Part shown: one piece after another, positions 1 through 8,686 of the stretch
Position numbering within the stretch: position 1 is the first letter of the stretch
How the letters are laid out: the number at the start of each line of letters is the position of its first letter
Origin: CAYUPI01 sp964446585
GTDB lineage: Bacteria > Verrucomicrobiota > Verrucomicrobiia > Limisphaerales > UBA8199
Direction: 5' to 3'
Assembly (NCBI GenBank): GCA_964446585.1
Contig: CAYUPI010000021.1
Span: 28,019 to 92,018 of the forward strand
DNA length: 64,000 bases
Notes under the pieces: generated by a model
Seen by the model: only the letters and a program-made list of their open reading frames with translations
Databases searched by the model: none
Told to the model about the DNA's origin: nothing
Made by a program: the position numbers and the translations under genes

Positions 1-282
1 CCGTACTATGAATTCAACTGGCAGACGGCTTACCGCCTGGCGACGCCCAAAGATTTGCCCGCGGGCACGGTAATCAGAGTCACGTCGCATTGGGACAACT
101 CGATCCAGAATGCAGACCTGATGGAACTCTATAATGAAAGAAGCGGCACTAACCCCAATTGGGCCCTGTATTCACCCACCTACGTTAATCATCCGTCCAC
201 ATGTCCTAACGGCATAATATTCGACCAACAAACGTGGGACGAAATGTTTATCGGCTACTTTAATTACATCGTACTGCATTGA
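1..282 (+). CDS. C-terminal end of a redoxin / copper type II monooxygenase-like protein (cut by window edge)
   Basis: The frame is open from base 1 and stops at 280-282, so only the last 93 residues are visible and the start lies outside the window. The visible part carries FNWQ near the beginning, then LPAGT, a DNS motif, and QTWDEMFIG close to the end. This pattern is typical of the C-terminal jelly-roll of secreted redoxin proteins that resemble copper type II ascorbate-dependent monooxygenases in Planctomycetes, Verrucomicrobia and Acidobacteria. A SCO-type copper/redox lipoprotein follows 46 bp downstream on the same strand, which suits a periplasmic copper or redox role (inference). 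Without the N-terminal part the enzyme class cannot be fixed. Confidence 0.55.
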   Translation, partial: PYYEFNWQTAYRLATPKDLPAGTVIRVTSHWDNSIQNADLMELYNERSGTNPNWALYSPTYVNHPSTCPNGIIFDQQTWDEMFIGYFNYIVLH

Positions 283-328
283 ACGGCCGATCATCGTTCT
301 TCTGCTGTTATTCGTTGTTTAGGGGATA

Positions 329-970
329 GTGAGACTCAAAAGTACCATTCTGCTCATTGGGCCACTCGCAGGGATTTGCCTCGCGAGCGGCTGTGCCACA
401 AACCACAAGCCTGTCGCCGCCGCCTCGTGCTGCGCCACCAACCTCCAATCCGTCGCTGCGCAGGTCCCGATGCTGCCCGACAAATCGATTTATCAAATCG
501 ATGCGACCTGGACTACTGATGCTGGCCAACCGTTCAAGCTCTCGGGATTGAGCGGGCGGCCCCAGCTCGTGGCCATGTTTTTTACTAGCTGCCAAGGCGC
601 CTGCCCCATCACCGTCACGGATATGAAGCGCATCGAGGCGGCCCTCCCGGAAGCGTTACGGGGGCGAGTTGGATTTACATTGGTTTCGTTTGATCCCGAG
701 CGCGATACGGTGTCAGCTTTGCACGCCTATCGCCTTCGACGCGGTTTGGATCCGGCCCAATGGACAATGTTGCGTGGCGAACCGGCCGACGTCGCCGAGT
801 TGGCAGCGAGGTTGGGAATGAAGTGGAGGCCCGGTGCTCGCGGGCAGTTCAGCCATTCCAATATTATCACGCTGTTAAACCCCACCGGCGAAATTGTCCG
901 CCAGCAAGTCGGACTCAACCAGAGCATCGAGCAAACCGTTGTCATGGTTCAGGAAATGGCCGCGCGGTGA
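329..970 (+). CDS. SCO1/SenC family lipoprotein
   Basis: A 213-residue protein with a lipoprotein signal: a hydrophobic segment followed by the lipobox LASGC, with Cys22 as the likely lipidated residue. The thioredoxin-fold SCO domain covers about residues 50-210. It has the CxxxC copper/redox pair in SCQGACP (Cys88, Cys92) and the distal ligand His in FSHSN (His176). SCO proteins deliver copper to the CuA site of cytochrome c oxidase or nitrous-oxide reductase, or act as thiol reductants, at the outer face of the inner membrane. The start is GTG at 329; an AGGGG stretch at 321-325 sits rather close to it. No oxidase or nos genes are seen in this window, so the copper target is unknown. Confidence 0.9.
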   Translation: MRLKSTILLIGPLAGICLASGCATNHKPVAAASCCATNLQSVAAQVPMLPDKSIYQIDATWTTDAGQPFKLSGLSGRPQLVAMFFTSCQGACPITVTDMKRIEAALPEALRGRVGFTLVSFDPERDTVSALHAYRLRRGLDPAQWTMLRGEPADVAELAARLGMKWRPGARGQFSHSNIITLLNPTGEIVRQQVGLNQSIEQTVVMVQEMAAR

Positions 971-1001
971 TTCCGCCAGCTCCCACAGACCGCGCAGACA
1001 T

Positions 1002-1976
1002 TTATTCGTGCCCGGCGATGGGATGAGGCACGTATGGTCGTTCCAAGGCTGAGATTTCCGCACTGGTTAGCTTCATCTTGAGTGCCGCCAGAGCATCCTC
1101 GAGGTGATGTGGCTTGGACACGCCCACGATCGGCGCGGCGATCCCCGGCTGATGAAGCAGCCAGGCCAGCGCGATCCGGGCTGTCGGCACGCCGTGCGCC
1201 GCAGCGACGGTTCGCACCTGGGCGAGGATCGCTTCATCCGACGCCGCGACTCCGGCATATAGCTTTCGGGCATACTCGTCCGTCCGAGAGCGAACGGTGC
1301 CGCCGGGCCGCTCGGCCAGGAGCCCGCGCGCCAGTGGGCTCCAAGGAATGATGCCGATGCCCTCAGCGCGGCAAAGAGGGATCATTTCCCGTTCTTCCTC
1401 TCGATAGAGGAGGTTGTAATGGTTTTGCATCGTGACAAACCGCGGCCAGCCATGGCCCTCGGCCATGCGCAGCATCGTGGCAAATTGCCACGCCCACATG
1501 GACGAGGCGCCCACGTAGAGCGCCTTGCCGGCGCGAACGACGTCGTGCAAGGCTTCGAGCGTCTCTTCGATGGGCGTTTCCCGATCAAACCTGTGGATCT
1601 GGTAGAGGTCCACGTAGTCAGTCCCCAATCTCCGTAAGCTATCGTCGATCGCGTGAAAAATATGTTTCCTCGACAGGCCGCGCTGGTTGGGATCGTCCCC
1701 CATCGCGTTGAACACCTTGGTGCCGATCACGACCTGGTCGCGGCCCGGCCCAAAATCTCAGAGGGCGCGTCCGAGGATTTCTTCGCTCGCGCCGAGAGAA
1801 TACATGTCGGCCGTATCGAAGAAGTTGATACCGGCTTCGATCGCCTGGCGAATCAGTGGCCGGCTCTGTTCCTCTTCGAGGATCCATTCGCGCCATTTCT
1901 TCGAGCCATAAGTCATCGTGCCCAGGCAAATGCGCGAAACCTTCAAACCAGTCGAACCGAGATTCACATATTCCAT
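1002..1976 (-). pseudogene. Aldo/keto reductase interrupted by an in-frame TGA
   Basis: A single frame of 324 residues that would encode an NADPH-dependent aldo/keto reductase (TIM barrel). It contains DTADMYS with the catalytic Asp and Tyr, GTKVFN with the Lys, and YQIHRFD with the His. The frame is broken by one TGA at 1758-1760, at codon 73, between ILGRAL and DFGPGRDQ. No bases are lost: both halves are in the same frame and family-like sequence continues on either side. One C-to-T change from a CGA Arg codon would explain it. The GTG at 1730 could restart translation but would lack the first barrel strand and the catalytic Tyr. A sequencing error is the main alternative; a selenocysteine is not expected here. 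Confidence 0.8.
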
Positions 1977-2027
1977 AGGCCCAACAACCTAGGGCAGAAG
2001 TCTGCGCGGTCAAGCAGACGGAGACTT

Positions 2028-2099
2028 GTAGCCGCTGACGTGAGGAGGCGGAACTCGGTTGCGAGCAAGGAAAATCCGCCTCCTCACCTCGGCGGCTAC
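2028..2099. repeat. REP-like palindrome, GTAGCCGC family
   Basis: Two 25-base arms (2028-2052 and 2075-2099) are near-perfect inverted copies around a 22-base loop. The outer ends read GTAGCCGC and GCGGCTAC. The same core recurs at many other places in this window, for example 15514-15588, 20191-20278 and 58797-58870. It lies between the broken aldo/keto reductase and the DUF1330 gene. Confidence 0.85.
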
Positions 2100-2195
2100 T
2101 GCCACTTGCGTGCGTTCTGGAACTGGTCCTGCGTCACGCCCGGCTTTGTCTTTAGTCTGGCGTCGCGCGCTCTATCCGGCTTCATTGTCCGCCCT

Positions 2196-2504
2196 ATGCC
2201 AGCTTACATTATCGCCCGAGTGGAGGTGACTGTTTGGAGTCGTTACCGCGAATACACGAAAGCCACACCAGCGGTCATTGAACAATTCGGGGGAAGATTC
2301 ATAGTACGCGGCGGCGAGACGGTCACGCTCGAAGGGCCGGAAGACACGCGCCGAGTTGTAATTATTGAGTTTCCGAGCCTCGATCAGGCGAAGGCGTTTT
2401 GGCACTCAAAGGAGTATTCGCAAGTCAGGAAACTGAGGGAAGGTGCGGCCGTCGGTCAGTTTATGGCGATCGAAGGGTACGCAGCTTTAACTGAAGCGGA
2501 GTAG
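2196..2504 (+). CDS. DUF1330 family protein
   Basis: A 102-residue protein of the dimeric alpha-beta barrel type (DUF1330). Typical pattern: an N-terminal strand (MPAYIIARVEV), GGRFIVRGG near residue 32-40, RRVVIIEFPS near 52-61, AKAFWHSKEY near 65-74, and a short helical end. The frame is open much further upstream, but family similarity begins at the ATG at 2196, which is chosen as the start. Function is unknown for the family. The stop codon abuts the last base of the convergent cytochrome gene, with no spacer for a shared terminator. Confidence 0.85.
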   Translation: MPAYIIARVEVTVWSRYREYTKATPAVIEQFGGRFIVRGGETVTLEGPEDTRRVVIIEFPSLDQAKAFWHSKEYSQVRKLREGAAVGQFMAIEGYAALTEAE

Positions 2505-5500
2505 TCAGTCCTCGTAAGCCATTTCTTTTCCTCGAATTTCGCGGAATTGATGGCTCAGGACGATGGCTTCAACCAGAGCGCCGATTCGACAACCGTTCGT
2601 ATTCATTTGCGCGCGCATTTCCTTCAACAGCGGTTCATCGGACAATTGCACGGCGCGACCCAGGGCGTAACCCAAAAGTTTGCGGCAAAACTGCCGCAGG
2701 AAGGCGTCGCGGCGCTGCGTCAGCAGATATTCGCGCAGCCCGCTGATGTCCTCGAACTGGGTGCCGTCCATCGCTTTTGCCCTTGAATCGATAGGGCGGC
2801 CGCCGAGGTCGTGCTCTCGGCGGCGGCCGATGGCATCGAATCCTTCAAGGGCAAAGCCGAAGGCGTCGATGCGCCGGTGGCACACAAAACAGCGGGGGTC
2901 GGTGTCGTGTTTCTCGGTCAATTGCCGAACGGTAAGATTTTCCGTGGCTTCGTCCTCGGGCAGTCGGGGAACGTCCTTGGGTGGCTTGGGCAGTTTGTCT
3001 CCGAGGAGCGCTTCGGCCACCCAGTTGCCTCGCAGAATAGGACTGGTCCGCGAGGCCCCGGATTGTTTGGCCAGCGTGCTTGCCTGGCCGAGGATGCCGC
3101 CGCGCGCGAATTTCCTGACGCCCTCCACGCGCCGCCATTCCGATCCTTTCACGCCGGAAATGCCATAATGTTCCGCCAGCGATTGATTGAGGAAGGTGTA
3201 ATCGGCATCGAGAATATCTAGAACTGACTCGTTTCTCCGGAACAAATCGGTGAAGAACAAAATCGATTCCTCGTACATTGCGGCTCGCAGGCCGCCGAAG
3301 GTGGGAAAGTGGCGCTCGCTCTTTTCGTCGAGGGTGTCGAAGTCGTGGATATGCAGCCACTGGCAAGCGAACTCGATCGCCAGCCGCCGCACGCGCGCGT
3401 CGGCCAGCATCCGCCGGGTTTGCCCCGCCAGGATTTCCGGCTTGTGCAGTTTACCCGCCGCGGCGTTCGCAGCCAGCTCGGGGTCAGGCATCGAGGACCA
3501 GAGGAAGTAGCTCAGCCGGTTCGCAAGTTCCCAGTCGTTAACGGCCACCTGGGCCACGCCGGGGCCTGGATTTTCAGCACGATACAGAAACGCTGGCGCC
3601 ACCAAAACGCGCGCCAACAGGAGGTGGATAGCTTCATCGTGAGCGACCTCCTGCTCGCGAAGCCGACGATAAAGGCCTTGCAGATCCTCCTGTTCACTGG
3701 CGCTTAGGGGGCGTCGGTAGGCCCGATTGGCGAAATCGAGTGCTGCCCGAACATGCCTCGGCTCTGTATCAATGAGCCGCTGCCGGAAGGCCGCAGCGCG
3801 TTCCTGGATGGGCTTGCGCAACGGCTCGAACACCTTCGGGTCGGCATCCTGGGTCGCGTATTGCCAGAGTTGCTCGAAGGCATCGACTAGTTGCGGAGCG
3901 TCGTGGCTGATGTAGTGGAGTTGATCCCACATGCGGTCGAGCTTCGCCTTCTGCTCATCATCGAGCATCAGGCGCGCAAGCTGGTCGTCTTCACGATAAT
4001 ACAAGGTCAAAGTGACTGCTTCATCGACCGGAACGATTTTGGTGTAACACAGCGCCGTAGGGAACCATAGCCGGAATTCCTCGAAGGCGGCCTCGAACCG
4101 CTGTCGGACCTGGCTGTGCTCGTTCACGACAACCGGTGTGGCCAGGGCGATCCTTCGATTGTCAGACGTCCACGGTCCATTGGCTTGAGTTGCCGTGACC
4201 GTGGCAGGTAAAAGCCCAGAATCGCGGTCAGGTTTGGTGGTAAGGACCTGAAGCTGCACGCTGCCTTCAGCGCCCACCTCGGATTCGAGCATGCCGGTGG
4301 TGACGAACTCACAGCCTGCCGCCAGGTCGGCGGGGAGGCGAAATTCGATCACTGAAGGGGCGTGGACGTAGAGGCTGGCGGGGTCGATCTCATGCGTGAT
4401 GCGTGCGTCGTTAGTCTGCTCGTTTGGGTGCAGGCCGAAGAGCGCGGGATCGAGTCCCCAGCCAGAGTCTTGCGCGTCAGGTGTGGTCTTCGGGAGCTGT
4501 TTGCGATGAGCCGTCGCGTGGGAAGTTGGTGCGTTGGTAGAGTCCGCCTCCTCACGTCGGCGGCTACCTGGTTTGAGGTTGAACAAAGGTCCTCTGAGCG
4601 AGGCGAGTTGTTGATATAACTTAACATCAGGACTGTCCTTCGCACCCAGCGGCCCGGATGTGAGTAAATTCTGCAACTCGTCAGCCAGCTTCCGTTTCTC
4701 TTGAACCTTCGACGCCGATTGCCACCTGGCGAGGAGCGAGCCGGCAGGAATTGATACGGCGACACCGTTGCCGCCGTTATCCGGCTCGGTGTAGAAGTGC
4801 CACACGCCTTCATTGCCGAAGCGGTCTGCGTGAGGATTTCCGGCGAGCACGTCGGTGGATACGTCGGCAGCCAAGTCCCATGTCAGTGAGTTCGAGGATG
4901 CGTTTGGCGGAGTGCGCCCGTCCTCGGGCGCAGCATGCCCTGTCGGGGCCGGATCGCTGGATTCTCGTGATGCCTTTGGCGACTGGGAAATTGCTGCGCC
5001 CGAGGACGGGCGCACTCCGGCGAGAGGGAGAGTGGTAAGCACAAGATCAACCGCCGTCAGGTCGCAGGCGTGATTGCCATCTCGCGGTCCGATGAGCACG
5101 GAAACAAGGTCTCCTTTACTGAGGGCGAGATCCTCGAAGGGACCGATCTTGACTTCCTTATTTCCCTGAGCGGTGCCCGAAGCCAGGCGTTGGCGCGTGA
5201 CGCCGCGCCGCAGTTCGAGCGACCAGGTGATGCCATTGCCGCACTCCGGATGCGCGTGAGTGACCCTAGCCTGGACCTGCGCCGTGATGTCCGTCGGGCA
5301 GCGCCAGCCGACAGCGGCTTGCAGCGTCGGGGAGGGGTGCACTGCCACGCCGTGCGGCTTCATGTTGCCGGGGATCCGCACGTGCTGGTCGGATGAGTTC
5401 GCAAAGAGGCTTGGCGTATCGGGACTGCCCCAGCCGTTGATGAAATCATAGTTTGAGACCTTAGTCATTTTGTTCGTAAACCATGAATCAATCTTGAGGG

Positions 5501-6974
5501 CGTCGCCGGCCCCGATGCCGAGAAAGTCCAGCCAGGCGACGAGCGCCTCGGCATCGATGTCGTGCTTGCGAGCAAGCTCAGCAATATTAGTAGCGTAATG
5601 AGACGCGTCTGCCTCCGCCGCCACGTTTAAGCACTTGGCCGCGCTGGCGAAAATTCGCTCGCGACGCTGGACCAGCTCACGGCTGACTTCGCGCACATCG
5701 CGCAGCCACAAATCCGGTCGGCCGGGCGCCACCAGCCGCGGTTTTTCCCAGACCACAAAATCGTTCTCATTTCCATCTCCAGCATCGGACGCGACGAGGT
5801 AAAGCGTAACTTCCTTTTCTTCAGGCGCGGCCGGAACTTTGAGCCGCACTTCTTGCTTCGCAATGAGCGGGTTGACCGGCTCCATCCAGGCCTTTGGTCC
5901 ACCGAGCTTCCCGATATGGCCAACCGTGTTGAATTTCCATAAGGCTTTCTGCCACTGCGCTACCTCCGCCGCGAGCTCGGCGGCCTCGTCCGGTTTTGCC
6001 TTGCGCCAGCGTGCGCGCAACTTGTCGAGCAGGAGCGACGGCTCGCCTGCGGAGAGTGTTGCGCTCAGGGCTCGCAGGTACCTGGCGTTCAAGCCGCGCT
6101 CGCGCGCGAAGGCGTCGAGACCCTGATTGTCTTTGGCAGCCACGCCCCGCATGGCGAGTGTCGCCGCGAGGTATTTCTCCACCGGCAATCGGCCGCCTTC
6201 GTTGGTTTCAAACACAATTCCTTGAAGGTTCACCTTGTCGCCGCCGCGCGGGTCAGTGAATTGCCGATAGAACGCGCGAATCTCCTGCAGAATTTCCTCG
6301 GTCCAATCGCGTCTGGTCGTTTTCGGCGAGAAACGGATGCCGTCCGGCAACAGCACCGCGTGACTGGCGATTTCCTTGCCCGCGTCGAAATACTTCGTCA
6401 GGAGCGAGGGAGACATGACCAGCGCCTGGCCGGTGTTCATGAAGCCCTCGCCGGCGGCGCCATCGACGGGAAACTCGCGCGCGGGTTGCAGGGACTCGAC
6501 GTCCGTCAGGTCCTGAATGGTGTAAGTGTATTCCGCGTTGGAGAGCCGCCGCAGCACGACCGGTCCGGGATCGCCGGCTCGCTCCTGGGCCACGGCGTCG
6601 AGCACCGCGACCACCCAATGCGAAAGTCGTTCCCGTTCGGCCGCCGATGGCTGCGGCTTTTCCTCCGGCGGCATCTCATGATTTGCCAATTTCTCAGCAA
6701 CCTCCTGCCACACTTTCGGATGCCGTTTGATCTCTGCGACTGACGAGAATCGCTCCATGTCAAAGTCACCCTTGTGCTTTTCCGAGGAATGACAGGGGAA
6801 GCAGTACTGCTTCAACAGCGGTCGGAGGGTGTGGTCGAAGTATCCTGGCGACGTCACGGCTGCGCCCCGTGCCAACGTGAAACTCAGCGAGCAGAGCAGC
6901 GCGGCAGGAGCGATCCAACCGGAAGAGGACATGTCGAGAAGATGCGACAACCAGGAGAAGCGGTCAATTCGCAA
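2505..6974 (-). CDS. Large DUF1587/DUF1592/DUF1588/DUF1585 secreted cytochrome-type protein
   Basis: A 1489-residue exported protein of the Planctomycetes-Verrucomicrobia type. A c-type haem motif CFPCH lies near residue 58. DUF1587 follows (RRLSNAEYTYTIQDL, EFPVDGAAGEGF). A long middle region is beta-rich. Then come DUF1595/DUF1592 (NRAYRRPLS, NRLSYFLWSS, FACQWLHIHDFD), DUF1588 with a second CxxCH (CFVCH) and DUF1585 at the end. The family's catalytic role is unproven; it is usually thought to act in periplasmic oxidation, often of sugars. The TTG at 6974 gives the longest frame; the ATG at 6932 gives a better signal peptide. Two palindrome-derived stretches are translated in frame (4542-4567 and 4909-5018). 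The c-type protein upstream is 27-45 bp away, suggesting an operon. Confidence 0.9.
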   Translation of the reverse strand: MRIDRFSWLSHLLDMSSSGWIAPAALLCSLSFTLARGAAVTSPGYFDHTLRPLLKQYCFPCHSSEKHKGDFDMERFSSVAEIKRHPKVWQEVAEKLANHEMPPEEKPQPSAAERERLSHWVVAVLDAVAQERAGDPGPVVLRRLSNAEYTYTIQDLTDVESLQPAREFPVDGAAGEGFMNTGQALVMSPSLLTKYFDAGKEIASHAVLLPDGIRFSPKTTRRDWTEEILQEIRAFYRQFTDPRGGDKVNLQGIVFETNEGGRLPVEKYLAATLAMRGVAAKDNQGLDAFARERGLNARYLRALSATLSAGEPSLLLDKLRARWRKAKPDEAAELAAEVAQWQKALWKFNTVGHIGKLGGPKAWMEPVNPLIAKQEVRLKVPAAPEEKEVTLYLVASDAGDGNENDFVVWEKPRLVAPGRPDLWLRDVREVSRELVQRRERIFASAAKCLNVAAEADASHYATNIAELARKHDIDAEALVAWLDFLGIGAGDALKIDSWFTNKMTKVSNYDFINGWGSPDTPSLFANSSDQHVRIPGNMKPHGVAVHPSPTLQAAVGWRCPTDITAQVQARVTHAHPECGNGITWSLELRRGVTRQRLASGTAQGNKEVKIGPFEDLALSKGDLVSVLIGPRDGNHACDLTAVDLVLTTLPLAGVRPSSGAAISQSPKASRESSDPAPTGHAAPEDGRTPPNASSNSLTWDLAADVSTDVLAGNPHADRFGNEGVWHFYTEPDNGGNGVAVSIPAGSLLARWQSASKVQEKRKLADELQNLLTSGPLGAKDSPDVKLYQQLASLRGPLFNLKPGSRRREEADSTNAPTSHATAHRKQLPKTTPDAQDSGWGLDPALFGLHPNEQTNDARITHEIDPASLYVHAPSVIEFRLPADLAAGCEFVTTGMLESEVGAEGSVQLQVLTTKPDRDSGLLPATVTATQANGPWTSDNRRIALATPVVVNEHSQVRQRFEAAFEEFRLWFPTALCYTKIVPVDEAVTLTLYYREDDQLARLMLDDEQKAKLDRMWDQLHYISHDAPQLVDAFEQLWQYATQDADPKVFEPLRKPIQERAAAFRQRLIDTEPRHVRAALDFANRAYRRPLSASEQEDLQGLYRRLREQEVAHDEAIHLLLARVLVAPAFLYRAENPGPGVAQVAVNDWELANRLSYFLWSSMPDPELAANAAAGKLHKPEILAGQTRRMLADARVRRLAIEFACQWLHIHDFDTLDEKSERHFPTFGGLRAAMYEESILFFTDLFRRNESVLDILDADYTFLNQSLAEHYGISGVKGSEWRRVEGVRKFARGGILGQASTLAKQSGASRTSPILRGNWVAEALLGDKLPKPPKDVPRLPEDEATENLTVRQLTEKHDTDPRCFVCHRRIDAFGFALEGFDAIGRRREHDLGGRPIDSRAKAMDGTQFEDISGLREYLLTQRRDAFLRQFCRKLLGYALGRAVQLSDEPLLKEMRAQMNTNGCRIGALVEAIVLSHQFREIRGKEMAYED
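4542..4567. repeat. Half of a GTAGCCGC palindrome inside a coding region
   Basis: One arm of the dispersed GTAGCCGC family is embedded in frame in the DUF1592-type gene. On the coding strand it begins GTAGCCGCCGACGTGAGGAG. It is translated as part of the stretch PGSRRREEADST, a charged low-conservation segment between domains. Confidence 0.7.
4909..5018. repeat. Full palindrome (GGAGTGCG family) inside a coding region
   Basis: Arms at 4909-4935 and 4992-5018 are perfect inverted copies beginning GGAGTGCGCCCGTCCTCGG, separated by about 56 bases. The whole element is translated without a stop inside the DUF1592-type protein and gives a Pro/Ser/Ala-rich insert (GVRPSSGAA at one end, APEDGRTPP at the other). 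A related palindrome ending in the same GGAGTGCG lies between genes at 12249-12346. Confidence 0.85.
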
Positions 6975-7001
6975 GCAGTGGCTCGCACGGGGACACCGCC
7001 C

Positions 7002-8354
7002 TCATTTTTGCAACCAGGCCGCGAACTCAGGTTTGGTCTCGAGCAGGACTTCCAACACCGCCTGTCGTTCCTGTGGTTTCAAAGTCGCGTAAGTTGCGGT
7101 CTGGTCCTGGCCAGTGAGAATCTGCTCAAGGCGGCCCCACAAATAGGCTTTCATCTCTTTTGGCAAAGCGTCGAACGCAGGTGAGTAAACCAGGAAGCTG
7201 CAAGGGTACCTAAGCAGACGCTTCTGAAGGTCGAGCTGGCGCAGGGACCGGCCTTTGGAATCTCGCGGCCCACGGCGCTCAAACTCTGTCGCGAAGCTCG
7301 AAGTGCCGGTAACTCGTCCTTTCAGCGACGCCTCGTTTCTACAGAGCATGTATTCCAGAAGCGACTCGCCCGCCAGCTTGATGCACTGCTGGGCCCAGTC
7401 TGACCGGTTTCCTCCGGCCACTCCTGTTTCCGCACGGATAGCCGACCGCGAGGCCACGAACCTGGCATCTGCAGCCGACGCAATCCCTGCGGCAGGTGCC
7501 TTCTGGTCCAAAGCGGCTCGCGTCTCATAATTTGCCCACGTCAGAAGGTTTTGCATTCGCACCTGATGTTCCAGAACCAGCAACGCCACCAGATCGCTGT
7601 GCGGCGAGGGATACGGCGACGTGTCGAACCGATCGCACAAATTGGTGACGTTCGCGCCGGCCGCGAGGTCCAGTTGCTCCGGATGGTCTCGGTTAGTGGC
7701 GCGAAGGTTTCCCAGGTGGAGAGAGCCAGTGTGTGTGCCCGTCACATACCAGCCGCCCCACCTTTGTTCGAGCGGCGAGTTGTGCCCATTGACGAACCCA
7801 TCCACCTTCGCAAGCGGCATTCCGTCGGGCGCGGTATAGACCGACTTGACGAGCAGCCCCGGCACATTTAGCGTCTTGGGCCCCAGATGACATTGCCGGC
7901 AATCTGTGCGCCGGGTGAACTTTGGCGGCGAACTGGAGCTTTGCTCCAGCGTGTAGAATATGGGACCGCGATTCGGATCCACGGCCGCCAAATCGATGAC
8001 GGAAGCGCCAGGCACGAAGCCGACGGAAACGTCATCCGAAAAATAGATGGCCCGCGGAGTCCTGGGACAGGTTTGGTCCCGCTGTGAACTGGTTTTTGAG
8101 AACACTAACGATTGGGACGAAACGGGCACTCCCAATGCTTCCAGCAGGGACGAAAGATAACCGCGGCCGGCTTCGAACTTGAGTTTTGCAGTTCCGCCGG
8201 CCAGCCCCTGTTGCAGCCGGGCCACAGGATCCGCGAAGGTCGCCGCTGGGTCATCGTGAAACAATTGATCCTCGGCTTCTTCAGCCGCCTCCTGCCCGAA
8301 CAACGCTCCGGAACAAAGCCAGCCTCCGAGAATCAGGAAAATTGCCAGTCTCAT
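7002..8354 (-). CDS. Secreted monohaem c-type cytochrome-like protein
   Basis: A 450-residue exported protein. ATG at 8354 is preferred over the GTG at 8372 because AAGGA lies about 6 bases upstream and the signal peptide (MRLAIFLILGGWLCSGALFG) then begins cleanly. One haem attachment motif CRQCH lies in the middle of the protein, followed by LGPKTLNVPGLLVKS. No better-known domain is recognised. The gene precedes the DUF1592-type cytochrome by a few tens of bases on the same strand, so the two are probably co-transcribed and work in the same periplasmic redox process (inference). The exact function is unknown. Confidence 0.75.
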   Translation of the reverse strand: MRLAIFLILGGWLCSGALFGQEAAEEAEDQLFHDDPAATFADPVARLQQGLAGGTAKLKFEAGRGYLSSLLEALGVPVSSQSLVFSKTSSQRDQTCPRTPRAIYFSDDVSVGFVPGASVIDLAAVDPNRGPIFYTLEQSSSSPPKFTRRTDCRQCHLGPKTLNVPGLLVKSVYTAPDGMPLAKVDGFVNGHNSPLEQRWGGWYVTGTHTGSLHLGNLRATNRDHPEQLDLAAGANVTNLCDRFDTSPYPSPHSDLVALLVLEHQVRMQNLLTWANYETRAALDQKAPAAGIASAADARFVASRSAIRAETGVAGGNRSDWAQQCIKLAGESLLEYMLCRNEASLKGRVTGTSSFATEFERRGPRDSKGRSLRQLDLQKRLLRYPCSFLVYSPAFDALPKEMKAYLWGRLEQILTGQDQTATYATLKPQERQAVLEVLLETKPEFAAWLQK

Positions 8355-8366
8355 TCTAATCCTTTG
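8355..8366 (-). promoter_or_regulatory. Ribosome binding site deciding the start of the monohaem protein
   Basis: On the minus strand the sequence before the ATG at 8354 reads AAAGGATTAGA, with AGGA at normal spacing. This favours 8354 over the upstream GTG at 8372. Confidence 0.55.
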
Positions 8367-8451
8367 GGCCACACCCGGCTCGACCGGGGAGACTCATAGA
8401 CGTTGACAGTTCCCGGTGTCACTCCGGGCACGAGATAAGACTGGGTCCCGT

Positions 8452-8593
8452 TTCCCCTCACCCCAGCCCTCTCCGCAAGGGAGAGGGAGAATCGCCGCCT
8501 GGCCGTCTGTGAACCTAACATCGTTTGAACTGCCGAAGCGCTGGAAAGAATTCCCCCTCTCCCTTGCGGAGAGGGCCGGGGTGAGGGGGAAGG
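8452..8593. repeat. CTCTCCC-type long palindrome
   Basis: Inverted arms at 8452-8492 and 8549-8593 share a core of CCCTCACCCC.GCCCTCTCC and its complement; each arm also contains a smaller hairpin (CCCTCTCCGCAAGGGAGAGG). A single arm of the same family is found inside the YfhO-type gene at 46778-46815. It lies in the 332-bp space before the monohaem gene; nothing else is seen in that space. Confidence 0.85.
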
Positions 8594-8686
8594 AAACAGT
8601 CGGAGCAGGTATCTCTTCCGCGTCGAGCAAAGGCTCAGCTCCATGACCGAAAGGTTCAAAGGCATAGAGTTGTTCATCATCTCAAC

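Noticed and set aside
1758..1760. Selenocysteine reading of the TGA in the aldo/keto reductase
   Set aside because: The position corresponds to a Lys/Arg site on the surface, not to a catalytic Cys, and no selenocysteine element is evident.
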